NCBI GenBank assembly: GCA_002898175.1
Contig: BDSW01000104.1
Span: 1 to 34,172, forward strand
DNA from: a bacterium BMS3Abin04
GTDB taxonomy: Bacteria; Bacteroidota; Ignavibacteria; Ignavibacteriales; Melioribacteraceae
Direction: 5' to 3'
DNA: 34,172 nt
The position numbers were made by a program, and so were the translations under genes. Under the pieces are notes generated by a model. That model searched no databases. It was not told the origin of the DNA and saw only the letters and a program-made list of their open reading frames with translations. Numbering within the stretch: position 1 is the first letter of the stretch; the number at the start of each line of letters is the position of its first letter. Shown piece by piece: positions 1 to 7,807 of this stretch.

Positions 1-38
1 GGGTAAAATAAAAAGAAAATAGAATGATATTCTCATTT

Positions 39-66
39 TTTGCTCAGCTAAAATTTTATAAATTTG
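39..66 (+). promoter_or_regulatory. Candidate Bacteroidota-type promoter of purE
   Basis: TTTG at 39-42 is followed after 16 nt by TAAATTTG at 59-66, about 31 nt before the purE ATG. This fits the TTG/TAnnTTTG promoter pattern known from Bacteroidota primary sigma factors. That the organism uses this pattern is an inference. The same TTG-N16-TAnnTTYG layout occurs before the PASTA gene at 32329-32355. Confidence 0.35.
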
Positions 67-97
67 TATTTTTATTACTTTTCCAAAAGGTTACAAA

Positions 98-589
98 ATG
101 AGTAATTCGCCTCTTATCGGTGTTATTATGGGAAGTGATTCCGACCTTCCGGTTATGCAGAAAACTTTTGATATTCTTAACGAGTTTAACATTCCTTTTG
201 AGGTAAAAATACTCTCTGCTCACAGAACTCCCGGAGAACACGCAGAGTATTCAAAAACGGCTGAGAGAAGAGGTCTAAAAACTATTATAGCTGCAGCCGG
301 GGGAGCTGCTCATTTACCCGGAGTTACTGCGGCGCATACGTCTTTACCTGTTATAGGTGTTCCGATTAAATCTAAATCTTTAAGCGGTTTGGATTCTCTT
401 TTATCTATTGTGCAAATGCCGAGCGGTATTCCTGTTGCTACCGTGGCAATTGACGGAGCTAAAAATGCAGCAATTTTAGCTGTTGAAATTATTGCTTTAT
501 CGGAACCTTCAATTAAGGAAAAGTTGACGGTATACAGGCACAGAATGGCTCAAGATTCTATGGGGAAAAACGATATGCTTCAATTCTGA
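98..589 (+). CDS. purE: N5-carboxyaminoimidazole ribonucleotide mutase PurE
   Basis: This cytoplasmic enzyme of de novo purine synthesis converts N5-CAIR to CAIR (class I PurE). The 163-residue length is normal. The family signatures are all visible: GSDSDLPVM near residues 12-20, SAHRTP in the 40s for the phosphate and active-site loop, [10 protein letters not shown] around residue 67, and the [18 protein letters not shown] loop followed by a GAKNAAILA helix. The SAHRTP form points to class I, which works with PurK; purK is not in this window and may lie upstream of base 1. The gene stands alone on the plus strand, convergent with the CDF transporter only 28 bp away, and has a candidate promoter at 39-66. 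The ATG at 98 places the first strand correctly. Confidence 0.97.
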   Translation: MSNSPLIGVIMGSDSDLPVMQKTFDILNEFNIPFEVKILSAHRTPGEHAEYSKTAERRGLKTIIAAAGGAAHLPGVTAAHTSLPVIGVPIKSKSLSGLDSLLSIVQMPSGIPVATVAIDGAKNAAILAVEIIALSEPSIKEKLTVYRHRMAQDSMGKNDMLQF

Positions 590-617
590 TTAATATTTGG
601 AAATGGATTTGACTTAT

Positions 618-1616
618 TTATGAAATATGAGTGGATTTATTTATAGCATCTCCTAACAATTTTGTTTCATCCCAAGGAATATTTTTAGAAAAATCTTCTT
701 TTCTTACCTTGCATTTTTCATATCGGCAATATTTGCAAAGTGCTTCATTGCAATAATCAAAATGAATTTTAACTTGAGAATTTGGAATCTCATTCTTAAT
801 TATTTCAGCAATATTATCATCCTGCGAATGGGATTCTCTAATTGTAAAATAATAGGGAAGTGTTAAGTGAAAATCAATAAATACTCTCTCAGCAGATTTC
901 CAAAACCTTAATTGATGCAGATCAATCCAATAGTCCTTTCTTTTAGAATTTAAGGTTTCTATTATTTGCCTTAATATCTTTTCATCCGTTTCATTCATTA
1001 GTCCGCCGACGGACTCTCTTAGTAATTTAATTCCGGTATAAATTATATTAAATGCTACGAACAAAGCGATAATCGGGTCGATGATTTTATAATCCGTAAA
1101 TATGACTAAAATAAGTCCAAAGACAATTCCGATGCTTGTAAAAGAGTCGGTTAATACATGTTTCCCGTCCGCAACTAAAGCAATGGAGTTTGTATCTTTT
1201 CCCTTGCGCACTAAATAATTTCCAAGTACTACGTTAATTAATCCGGCAGCTCCAATTAAAAAAGTACCGTAATCAAGCTGTTCTATGTAAGTACCCGAGA
1301 TGATATGATCGATTGAGGTATATATAATAGCAATTGCAGCAATTATAATAAAAAGTCCTTCAACACCTGCGGAAAAATATTCTATGTTGCCATGTCCGTA
1401 CAGATGTGTTTCGTCAGGCGGTTTTGTACTTAGTATTATGCTGTAAACCGCCATTGTAGTGGCAATAATATGAACGACCGACTCTAAGGCATCTGCGAAA
1501 ATTGCGCTCGAACCGGTTAGAAAATAAGCGCCGACTTTTATGATTAATATTAGAATGCTGACAGCCAGTGAAATGTAAATTGCTTTTATTTTGAGTTTGT
1601 TATTCCGGTCGAGCAT
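618..1616 (-). CDS. Cation diffusion facilitator (CDF) family metal transporter with Cys4 tail
   Basis: A 332-residue inner-membrane protein of the CDF family, which exports divalent metal ions in exchange for protons. About six hydrophobic segments fill residues 12-200 and a CDF cytoplasmic dimerisation domain follows at about 205-288. In the transport site, helix 5 carries H153 and D157 (HVLTD), at the same positions as in E. coli YiiP. The helix 2 pair, usually DxxxD or HxxxD, is E45 and H49 (ESVVH). After the dimerisation domain there is a C-x4-C-x2-C-x4-C motif (C289, C294, C297, C302) followed by KVRKEDF, and then about 25 more residues. I have an unverified recollection of similar Cys tails in Bacteroidota CDF proteins. 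The family is certain; the metal (Zn, Fe, Co or Mn) cannot be read from the sequence. Confidence 0.92.
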   Translation of the reverse strand: MLDRNNKLKIKAIYISLAVSILILIIKVGAYFLTGSSAIFADALESVVHIIATTMAVYSIILSTKPPDETHLYGHGNIEYFSAGVEGLFIIIAAIAIIYTSIDHIISGTYIEQLDYGTFLIGAAGLINVVLGNYLVRKGKDTNSIALVADGKHVLTDSFTSIGIVFGLILVIFTDYKIIDPIIALFVAFNIIYTGIKLLRESVGGLMNETDEKILRQIIETLNSKRKDYWIDLHQLRFWKSAERVFIDFHLTLPYYFTIRESHSQDDNIAEIIKNEIPNSQVKIHFDYCNEALCKYCRYEKCKVRKEDFSKNIPWDETKLLGDAINKSTHIS

Positions 1617-1910
1617 ATTAAACTATAAATTTATCTAATGAATTTAATATTTAAAACTATAGAATTTCCTGAGCAAAATAAACAAAATGCATATAAGATT
1701 TGAGCGGTTTTAAATTTAACCATCCGGATATTGGAAAAACAAATTTTATTTTTCACTTTTTAGAATAAAACCAACAACAATTCCTACGGATTAGAAAAAT
1801 AGAACATCCGAATCTTTTTAATAGGGATTATCTCTTAAAATATTAAGTATTTATTTCCAAATAAACGGCATACAAGTTGTCCGATTTAAATAAAATAAGT
1901 GGAAGTATAA

Positions 1911-2381
1911 ATGCTGTTTGCGGAAAAAGTAAAAATATCGAACGAAGTATCGGAGTTGATAAAAAAACACGGTCGTAACCACTCTTCGTTACTTCTAATT
2001 TTGAAGGAATATCATAACAATCACAAAAAAATTCCCGAATTTGCCAAACAGGAAATTACAAGACTCTTAAATATTAACCCGTACGAATTAAACGAGGTTA
2101 TTTCTTTTAACAAGTTTTTAAGAAATAAGCCCGAAGCTAAGAATATTGTTATGTTCTGTAAAGCTAATAGTTGTAGTGCGATTGTTAATAATAAAATAAC
2201 CGATGCAGTTGAAAAAGAATTTAATGTAAAATTCGGACAAGCAACAAAAGACGGTAAATTCTTATTCAAATTTACCGGCTGCTTAGGAATGTGTCATTTG
2301 GGACCTGTTATGACTATAAATGACCGCGTTTATTCGGAAATTACAAAAGAAAAAGCCCTAAAAATCTTAAAATCACTTTAA
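1911..2381 (+). CDS. Orphan NuoE/HndA-like thioredoxin-fold [2Fe-2S] protein
   Basis: This 156-residue protein has the layout of the NuoE (24 kDa) subunit of complex I and of HndA/HydC-type subunits of NAD-linked hydrogenases. A helical N-terminal bundle (about 1-72) precedes a thioredoxin-like ferredoxin domain. The four cluster ligands are present with family spacing: C83-x4-C88 and C124-x3-C128 (GCLGMC), the latter followed by HLGP. The usual ATFYxxF segment before the first Cys pair is changed to ISFNKFL. No nuoF, nuoG or hydrogenase gene flanks it; neighbours are a divergent CDF gene and a convergent ispE. It may feed a NuoF-like partner encoded elsewhere or act as a stand-alone electron carrier. 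GGAAG lies about 6 nt before the ATG, which supports the start. Confidence 0.85.
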   Translation: MLFAEKVKISNEVSELIKKHGRNHSSLLLILKEYHNNHKKIPEFAKQEITRLLNINPYELNEVISFNKFLRNKPEAKNIVMFCKANSCSAIVNNKITDAVEKEFNVKFGQATKDGKFLFKFTGCLGMCHLGPVMTINDRVYSEITKEKALKILKSL

Positions 2382-2417
2382 GTATCTCTAACTATTTATT
2401 TGTACTGACTCCATAGA

Positions 2418-3275
2418 TCAACTTTGAAGTTCTATAAAACTTAACTTTTGCAGAAATGTAAAATACTTATCTCTAAAATTATCTTCCGCTTTTTTAGCAT
2501 CGGATAAATTTTCGAAGATTCCGTAAACAGTAGAACCTGTTCCGGACATCATAGAAAAGAATGCTCCCAGTTTTCGCATTTCCGTTTTAATCCCTTTTAT
2601 TTGGGGGTATTTTGCAAAAATATATTCTTCAAAATCGTTTTTCAGCATTGAATTTAATTTCAATAGTTTTTGTTTGGAAAATGATGATATTTTTAAATAG
2701 TCAATATGTTCATTTAAAGGAGTAATATTTTGAAAAGCTCCTTTTGTGGAGATATGAATATTTGGATTTACCAGTAAAATAGGGAAATCGATGTTGAATT
2801 TTAATGGTACTAGTAATTCTCCCCTGGATTCCGCAAAGGAGGGGACGGGATTTAGAAAGAATGGTAGATCGGAACCAAGTTCAAGTGCTATAGAACGAAT
2901 TTTGTAGGGTTTAATTTTCAGTTCGTATAATTCGTTTAATGCAATAAGAGTTTTAGCGGCATCGGAACTCCCGCCGCCAAGTCCGGCGCCGATGGGAATA
3001 GTTTTGTCCAGTTTAATTTTTGTTTTCAGCCCTCTTCCGGTTAATTCTTCTAATTTTTCTTTTGCTTTTAATATTAAGTTACCTGTTGAATCAGAGGGAA
3101 GTTCAATATTACTTGAAAATGAAGACTCCGCGGCTTTCTCGAAAGTTATAATATCGAATAAATCATTGATCGGATAGAAAATAGTTTCAAGATTATGGAA
3201 TCCGTCGTTTCTTTTTGAAATTATATTTAATCCGAGATTTATTTTAGCCGGGGCTTTAATTATTATTCTTTCCAT
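2418..3275 (-). CDS. ispE: 4-diphosphocytidyl-2-C-methyl-D-erythritol kinase IspE
   Basis: IspE phosphorylates the 2-hydroxyl of CDP-methylerythritol with ATP, the fourth step of the non-mevalonate (MEP) isoprenoid pathway, in the cytoplasm. The protein has 285 residues, typical of the family, and the GHMP-kinase fold is clear. It has KAPAKINLGL at residues 8-17, GFHNLETIF for substrate binding, the ATP loop PIGAGLGGGSSDAA near residue 95 with the catalytic aspartate just after the Ser pair, and a C-terminal MSGTGSTVYGIF glycine-rich motif. Its 5' end overlaps the 3' end of the homocysteine S-methyltransferase gene by 20 bp in another frame, so the two are probably co-transcribed and translationally coupled. 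It converges on the NuoE-like gene, with only 36 bp between the stops. Confidence 0.97.
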   Translation of the reverse strand: MERIIIKAPAKINLGLNIISKRNDGFHNLETIFYPINDLFDIITFEKAAESSFSSNIELPSDSTGNLILKAKEKLEELTGRGLKTKIKLDKTIPIGAGLGGGSSDAAKTLIALNELYELKIKPYKIRSIALELGSDLPFFLNPVPSFAESRGELLVPLKFNIDFPILLVNPNIHISTKGAFQNITPLNEHIDYLKISSFSKQKLLKLNSMLKNDFEEYIFAKYPQIKGIKTEMRKLGAFFSMMSGTGSTVYGIFENLSDAKKAEDNFRDKYFTFLQKLSFIELQS

Positions 3276-4140
3276 CTAAATATTCCTTTATTACTTTAAT
3301 ATGATTTGGATTTGAACCGCAGCATGCACCGACAAACAAAGGATTCATCGGGAGCCATTTTTTTAGGTCATTTAAATATTCTTCCGGGCTTAAGGAGCAA
3401 GTTATTGCTTCATCCGCCGGTTCGCCTATTCCGCAGTTTAAATAAAATCCCCATTCAAAATCCGGGGAATAATTTTTAATAAATGTTTCAAAATTTTTCG
3501 GCGGAACACAATTAGAACTAATTGCGATAGGGGAATAGCTCAAAATTAAATGAACTGCTTCGAATAAAGGTTCTCCGCTGAGTAAATTGAGATTGTTGTC
3601 AAAATACAAACTGACTACGAATGGTATTTTATTCTCCGAACAAAATTTAGAGGTAATCTCAATTTCGTCAAGATGACTTTGTGTTTCATTCAGAATAAAA
3701 TCGCATCCGTTCTCATAGAGTAATTCTATATGCTTTTTGTGATTATATTCAATCTCTCTATAACCGAGTGTTCTTTCGGCTTGGTAGCAATCTTCAGCCG
3801 GAGCATTAGAACCTGCCACAAATATATCGTATTCTTGCTTGAGATCTGTTGCAAGATGAACACTTTTTGCAACGAAATCTTCGGAATTTATATCATAACC
3901 GCTTAATTTTACCGCAGCGGGATTAGTCCGGAAGGTGTTAGTTGTAATAATATCGGTGCCGGCTTTTATGTAATCCAGATGGACCTGCTTTACTATATTC
4001 GGAGCGGTTAAATTTGCAATTGAACTCCACAAAAACTTATCCGCTTTAATTCCATGCGCAATTAACAAACTTCCGATAGCGCCGTCTAAAATAAGAGGAC
4101 GTTTTAATTTATTGTATTTTTCTCGCAGAAAGTTTCCCAT
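3256..4140 (-). CDS. Homocysteine S-methyltransferase family protein
   Basis: A 294-residue zinc-dependent methyltransferase barrel related to MmuM and to the N-terminal domain of MetH. It begins with the family motif LILDGAIGSLL (residues 16-26). The three zinc ligands are in place: C211 in SSNCVPP and the C273-C274 pair in VGACCGSNP. It therefore probably transfers a methyl group to homocysteine to form methionine, using S-methylmethionine, SAM or a related donor. No cobalamin or folate-binding domains follow, so it is not a full MetH. It is first in a two-gene unit with ispE, which it overlaps by 20 bp. Which methyl donor it uses cannot be decided here; homologues are also annotated as betaine- or SMM-dependent. 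Confidence 0.9.
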   Translation of the reverse strand: MGNFLREKYNKLKRPLILDGAIGSLLIAHGIKADKFLWSSIANLTAPNIVKQVHLDYIKAGTDIITTNTFRTNPAAVKLSGYDINSEDFVAKSVHLATDLKQEYDIFVAGSNAPAEDCYQAERTLGYREIEYNHKKHIELLYENGCDFILNETQSHLDEIEITSKFCSENKIPFVVSLYFDNNLNLLSGEPLFEAVHLILSYSPIAISSNCVPPKNFETFIKNYSPDFEWGFYLNCGIGEPADEAITCSLSPEEYLNDLKKWLPMNPLFVGACCGSNPNHIKVIKEYLDGKNNN

Positions 4141-4240
4141 TTCAAGTGCCGTGAAGGATTAATTTGTATTAATAAAGATAAACAATAAAGATGAAATTCT
4201 GTTTATAATAAAATTGATATAATTTGAAGTTAAATTCAAA

Positions 4241-4270
4241 GTTGTAGCACAGATTACCAACCTGTGCAAC
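4241..4270 (+). repeat. REP-like hairpin with GTAG foot
   Basis: GTAG at 4244-4247 runs into an inverted repeat with arms GCACAG (4247-4252) and CTGTGC (4262-4267). Outer GTTG/CAAC can add pairs if a TA bulge is allowed. The layout matches the two elements at 33822-33884 (GTAG, GCTCAG..., CTGAGC). The one changed arm base is compensated on the other arm (T:A there, A:T here), which suggests a conserved DNA or RNA hairpin. Confidence 0.5.
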
Positions 4271-4338
4271 AAAATATTTTACAACTTGTAATGCCGGCTT
4301 TGATTAAGCAGTAAACCGGTTTCTTATATGATAAACAT

Positions 4339-4373
4339 AAAAAAGCCCAACTTTTACCAAAAGTTGAGCTTTT
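4339..4373 (-). terminator. Intrinsic terminator downstream of the glycosyltransferase operon
   Basis: Read on the minus strand, a 15-bp stem (4359-4373 with 4341-4355, three-base loop) has one G-U pair and runs into six Us at its 3' side. On the plus strand the same position is a C-A mismatch and the U tract is shorter, so the minus direction is favoured. It lies about 220 bp beyond the last glycosyltransferase gene. Confidence 0.7.
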
Positions 4374-4550
4374 GCTTAAAACAAACAGGTATGACAAATA
4401 CGTGAGAATTGTTGAATTAAATAGTAAAGTAAATAATATTTGTTTAATATGCCGGTTTAAGTAATAACAGTAACTGCATGTAATAACATAAGTAAGAGAG
4501 AATGCTTAATACTTCTCTAAAATAATACTATTATATTCATAGAGCTATTT

Positions 4551-4572
4551 GGGGACGAAAATTTTCGTCCCC
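4551..4572. repeat. Perfect 22-bp palindrome after the glycosyltransferase operon
   Basis: Two 11-base arms, GGGGACGAAAA and its exact complement, abut with no spacer, 22 bp beyond the stop of the last glycosyltransferase. There is no U tract on either side. It may stabilise the 3' end of the mRNA or bind a dimeric protein; a true terminator lies further on at 4339-4373. Confidence 0.55.
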
Positions 4573-4594
4573 AACAATATAATAAGATCGAATT

Positions 4595-5719
4595 TTATTT
4601 TGAATTATCAAAAAACTCTATAACTTCATTTTCAATTCGCTTAAGATCAATTTGTTCAATACATTCCAAGTTGTAAGGACAAACTTTTTTCCAGCAAGGT
4701 GCACATTCAAGATTTTCCGGGAATAGTTTTACACCTCTATCGTATAAATCAATTTCCTGCCAGCAGCTTAATCCGAACCACGCGATTACATATTTTTGCA
4801 ATGCAATAGCCAAGTGCATTCCAAAAGAATCGCCGGTGATAATTACTTGCGGAATACTTTCGAAACAAGCACCTTTTCGAACTCCTAAATTTGTGGGAGT
4901 GTTTATAACTTTGTCCTCAAATTCTTTGTAAATAGCTGCATTTCTTTCGGTATCTTCAGGTCCGCCCAGCAGCATAATTTTAAAACGGTCATACTTTAAA
5001 AAATTTTTAATTAGAAAAATGTGCTGATCAATTGTCATTTTTTTATTCGGATACAAATTTGAACAGCCTGTATTAAACCCTATTATCTCATCATGTGATG
5101 AAATTCCGTTTTCTTTTTTATAATGTTCAATATAACGGATTTCCTCTTCGGAAAAATTAAAAACATAGTCGTTTCTTTCATAAGGAATTTCAAAAGTTTC
5201 TGCTAGATAATCCTGTCCTACTTGCTTATTTAACTTAAATTTAAGATGGTCGTCCATTCCAAGTAAATAGTTGTATTCGGCTCCTTTATTAAGAGGAATA
5301 ATCTGACCGTTAGCATTTATGCCGAAGCCGAGTTGTTTTTTTGCATTAACGCTCATTGCCAATGCTCCGGAGCGCATTGACTTATCAACATTCATTACAA
5401 AATCAAAACTCAATTGATTTAGAATAGAAATAGACTCAGCGTTATAAACAAATACCTTATCTATGTAAGGGTTATTATCTAAAAGGGGAGCGGCAATTTT
5501 TAAAGTAACCCAATAAATAGTGGACTCAGGGTATTGCTTTTTTAAAGTAGGAAGTTGAGCGGTGGTCATTAAAACATCGCCCATAGCATCTAAGTTGATA
5601 ATTAGAATTTTGCTTCCGAACGGAAGCGGATCTTTACAGCCGTCGGTCAGGCAATTATGACCCGGGAAGCATGGCTTGTACCCGGTAAATCTTTTACAAT
5701 CGAGGATTTCGTTTTTCAT
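4595..5719 (-). CDS. Family 9 glycosyltransferase with two Cys4 motifs
   Basis: A 374-residue member of the GT9/heptosyltransferase (ADP-heptose:LPS) superfamily with a GT-B fold. The N-terminal Rossmann motif reads ILIINLDAMGDVLMTT (about 38-53), and the sugar-nucleotide half has IIGFNTGCSN, MLLGGPED and TGDSFGMHLAIAL. Two Cys clusters frame it: C8, C17, C23 and C28 before the first Rossmann strand, and CAPC-x4-C-x5-C near the C-terminus. These look like zinc knuckles. It probably adds a sugar to a cell-envelope glycan at the inner face of the inner membrane. It is the last gene of the operon, starting 26 bp inside the upstream glycosyltransferase. The donor cannot be told from the sequence, so heptosyltransferase would be an over-call. 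Confidence 0.88.
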   Translation of the reverse strand: MKNEILDCKRFTGYKPCFPGHNCLTDGCKDPLPFGSKILIINLDAMGDVLMTTAQLPTLKKQYPESTIYWVTLKIAAPLLDNNPYIDKVFVYNAESISILNQLSFDFVMNVDKSMRSGALAMSVNAKKQLGFGINANGQIIPLNKGAEYNYLLGMDDHLKFKLNKQVGQDYLAETFEIPYERNDYVFNFSEEEIRYIEHYKKENGISSHDEIIGFNTGCSNLYPNKKMTIDQHIFLIKNFLKYDRFKIMLLGGPEDTERNAAIYKEFEDKVINTPTNLGVRKGACFESIPQVIITGDSFGMHLAIALQKYVIAWFGLSCWQEIDLYDRGVKLFPENLECAPCWKKVCPYNLECIEQIDLKRIENEVIEFFDNSK

Positions 5720-6776
5720 ATAAGTTTTCTTCTAAAAATGGTATAAAATCTTTAACTACTTTATTATAACTTAAATTTTCTAAAGTCGGTTCTTCCGTTA
5801 TTATTGCCTTAAATTTTGATTTATAAGGCGTCCAAATCATATCTTTAGTATTATAATGAACATACAACCCGAATACCGGTACTTTAAAAGCTGAAGCAAG
5901 ATGAACTGCAGAAGTATCCGGTGTAAAAAGCATATCCAATTTTGAAATCATCGCCGCTAATTCATCGAAACTATGGTCATTAAAAATAATAAATTTCCCA
6001 TTGGTAATCTTTTCCGCAAGATTTTCATCTTTAGGCGACCGGAGCACGACAATATCTAAATTCTTATAATTTGATAACACGTTTAATAATTTCCGAAACC
6101 GCTCAATTCCCCAAAATCTTGCTTCGCTGCCGGCGGAAATATTTATTCCTAAAAGATAATGTTTAGTTGGGAAATTATCTTTGATAAAATTATCTGCAAT
6201 TTCTATTGATTCCGAAGCCGGTTTGTAAATAATATTTATATTGTCATACTTAATTTTAATCCCGAATAATTCCGAAATTTTAACTACTCTTTCTACAATA
6301 TGAACTTTTGACGAATCCGGTTTTTCTATTGTATCTGTGTATACCGTTCTGTTTTTTTTATCTAAAGCAAATTTACGGGGAGCATGACTTAACGCCGTTA
6401 AAAATGTAACTGTTGTTGATACATCATCATGCGTATCAACAATTACGTCAAAGTTCATTTTATTTATCCACTTTAACGTATTTAGAAATCCCGGTAATCC
6501 CTTACGGAATGTTACAACTTTATTACGTTCAATTATTGAGTGAAATATAAATTTGTTTTTCTTATCTGAAAGAATATAAATATCAGGATTAAGCCGATTT
6601 TTCACTTCGGAAATTAGGGGAGTGGTTATAAGTGCATCACCAATCCTGTTTAACCGGATAAATAGGATTTTGGTTTTGCCGTCAAATTTAGGTAAGGATT
6701 GATTTTTTCTATTTGAGTGTAATAATAGAATAATTCTAAGCAATATTTTCCTGAGAAAAAGTTCAATATTTTTCAT
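5694..6776 (-). CDS. Family 9 glycosyltransferase (second of three)
   Basis: This 360-residue GT9 protein has a basic, hydrophobic N-terminal stretch (about 1-25, LFLRKILLRIILLLHS) that could sit on the membrane. It is followed by the Rossmann motif ILFIRLNRIGDALITTPL. The acceptor-half landmarks GINISAGSEARFWG and FTPDTSAVHLASAFKVPVFGLY are typical of heptosyltransferase-like enzymes. Unlike its two neighbours it has no Cys4 cluster at either end. It overlaps the next glycosyltransferase gene by 26 bp and the previous one by 4 bp (ATGA), so the three are co-translated. The role is inferred to be successive sugar additions to one envelope glycan. Substrate unknown. Confidence 0.88.
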   Translation of the reverse strand: MKNIELFLRKILLRIILLLHSNRKNQSLPKFDGKTKILFIRLNRIGDALITTPLISEVKNRLNPDIYILSDKKNKFIFHSIIERNKVVTFRKGLPGFLNTLKWINKMNFDVIVDTHDDVSTTVTFLTALSHAPRKFALDKKNRTVYTDTIEKPDSSKVHIVERVVKISELFGIKIKYDNINIIYKPASESIEIADNFIKDNFPTKHYLLGINISAGSEARFWGIERFRKLLNVLSNYKNLDIVVLRSPKDENLAEKITNGKFIIFNDHSFDELAAMISKLDMLFTPDTSAVHLASAFKVPVFGLYVHYNTKDMIWTPYKSKFKAIITEEPTLENLSYNKVVKDFIPFLEENLYEKRNPRL

Positions 6777-7807
6777 GAAATAATAATATGATTTTTCTCG
6801 ATAAGAATCTGCACTTTCTTAATTACATCATTAACGGGTAATTCTGTAAAGCATTCATGGTTTTTAGGGCATTCCAATAAATTACAGCCGATGCAGTCCA
6901 ATTCTTCCAAACGTATCCATTCATGCATATCTCCAAGCGGGCCTTGAAGTTTTGGGTCTGTTGGTCCGTGTAAACTAAGAACGGGAATATTTAGGGCTGC
7001 TGCAATATGCATAGGACCGCTGTCGTTTGCAATTACAAAAGCACATTTTGAAATCAATGCTCCCATTTCTCTAAGGGTAGTTTTAGGAGCAAGGAATGAT
7101 TCATGTTTCATAAAGGCTTTAATTTTCTCAGCGTCATCTAAATCACCCGGTCCCCACAAAATCATTATTTCAGCACCGAATTTCTCAGCAATTTCATCAC
7201 CGATTTCGGAAAATTTGTTAGGTTCACAGCGTTTTGAGCTCCATCCGCCCGATGGAATTAGTCCAACTACTAAGCTATTCTTTAGACTAATTGTATTAAC
7301 ATATTTATCTGCAAAGAGATAAGCGAATTTATCTAAATTAAAATATAGGTTCTGTGTAGAAATTTTCAGTCCGATTCTGTTTAATACCTCAAGATGAAGC
7401 AATCCGGCATGAAATTTTCCTCTTTCGGATGGACCGAAAAGGTTATATGCATACTTTCTACCGCGATACGGGAAGCCTGCACGGTAACGTGCTCCGCTTA
7501 AAAACGTTAATTGTGCCGTGGCTGGATTGGAAAATAAATCCAATACCAAATTATATTTATTTGCTCGTATTTTGGGAAATAATTTTAATCTTTCAATAGT
7601 GCTTTTCCGGTTAAACTCAATAACTTCACTAATTTGCGGAAGACCCTTTATAACCGGGAAACTTGCTTTTTCAGTTAAAAAATCAATCTTTGCGCCTGGG
7701 AAATTAGCTTTTAGACTATCTAAAACAATAGTGGATAAAACTACATCTCCGATTCCTCTTAATTTTATTACAAGTATTTTTTTAACGGAATCTTTATCAA
7801 TTATCAT
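6773..7807 (-). CDS. Family 9 glycosyltransferase (first of three)
   Basis: This 344-residue GT9 enzyme starts directly with the Rossmann strand ILVIKLRGIGDVVLST (about 11-26). Its C-terminal half carries VGLIPSGGWSSKRC, MILWGPGD and the conserved ANDSGPMHIAAALNIPVLSLHGPTDP. It ends in CIGC-x4-C-x5-C, the same C-x2-C-x4-C-x5-C spacing as the third glycosyltransferase of the operon. It overlaps the DoxX/MauE-like gene by 4 bp (ATGA) upstream and the second glycosyltransferase by 4 bp downstream. Of the three it looks most like classical heptosyltransferases (RfaF/WaaF type), but the donor sugar is not proven. Confidence 0.9.
   Translation of the reverse strand: MIIDKDSVKKILVIKLRGIGDVVLSTIVLDSLKANFPGAKIDFLTEKASFPVIKGLPQISEVIEFNRKSTIERLKLFPKIRANKYNLVLDLFSNPATAQLTFLSGARYRAGFPYRGRKYAYNLFGPSERGKFHAGLLHLEVLNRIGLKISTQNLYFNLDKFAYLFADKYVNTISLKNSLVVGLIPSGGWSSKRCEPNKFSEIGDEIAEKFGAEIMILWGPGDLDDAEKIKAFMKHESFLAPKTTLREMGALISKCAFVIANDSGPMHIAAALNIPVLSLHGPTDPKLQGPLGDMHEWIRLEELDCIGCNLLECPKNHECFTELPVNDVIKKVQILIEKNHIIIS

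Larger units (their letters stand above)
4141..4594. other. 454-bp non-coding gap with three structured elements
   Basis: No convincing ORF is present. The gap holds a REP-like hairpin (4241-4270), an intrinsic terminator read on the minus strand (4339-4373) and a perfect palindrome (4551-4572). It must also contain the promoter of the homocysteine S-methyltransferase/ispE unit near its left edge, but I do not see a clear one. Confidence 0.6.

Noticed and set aside
4595-7807. Naming the three GT9 genes as specific LPS heptosyltransferases (waaC/waaF)
   Set aside because: GT9 motifs identify the superfamily but not the donor sugar, and no heptose-synthesis genes are in the window.
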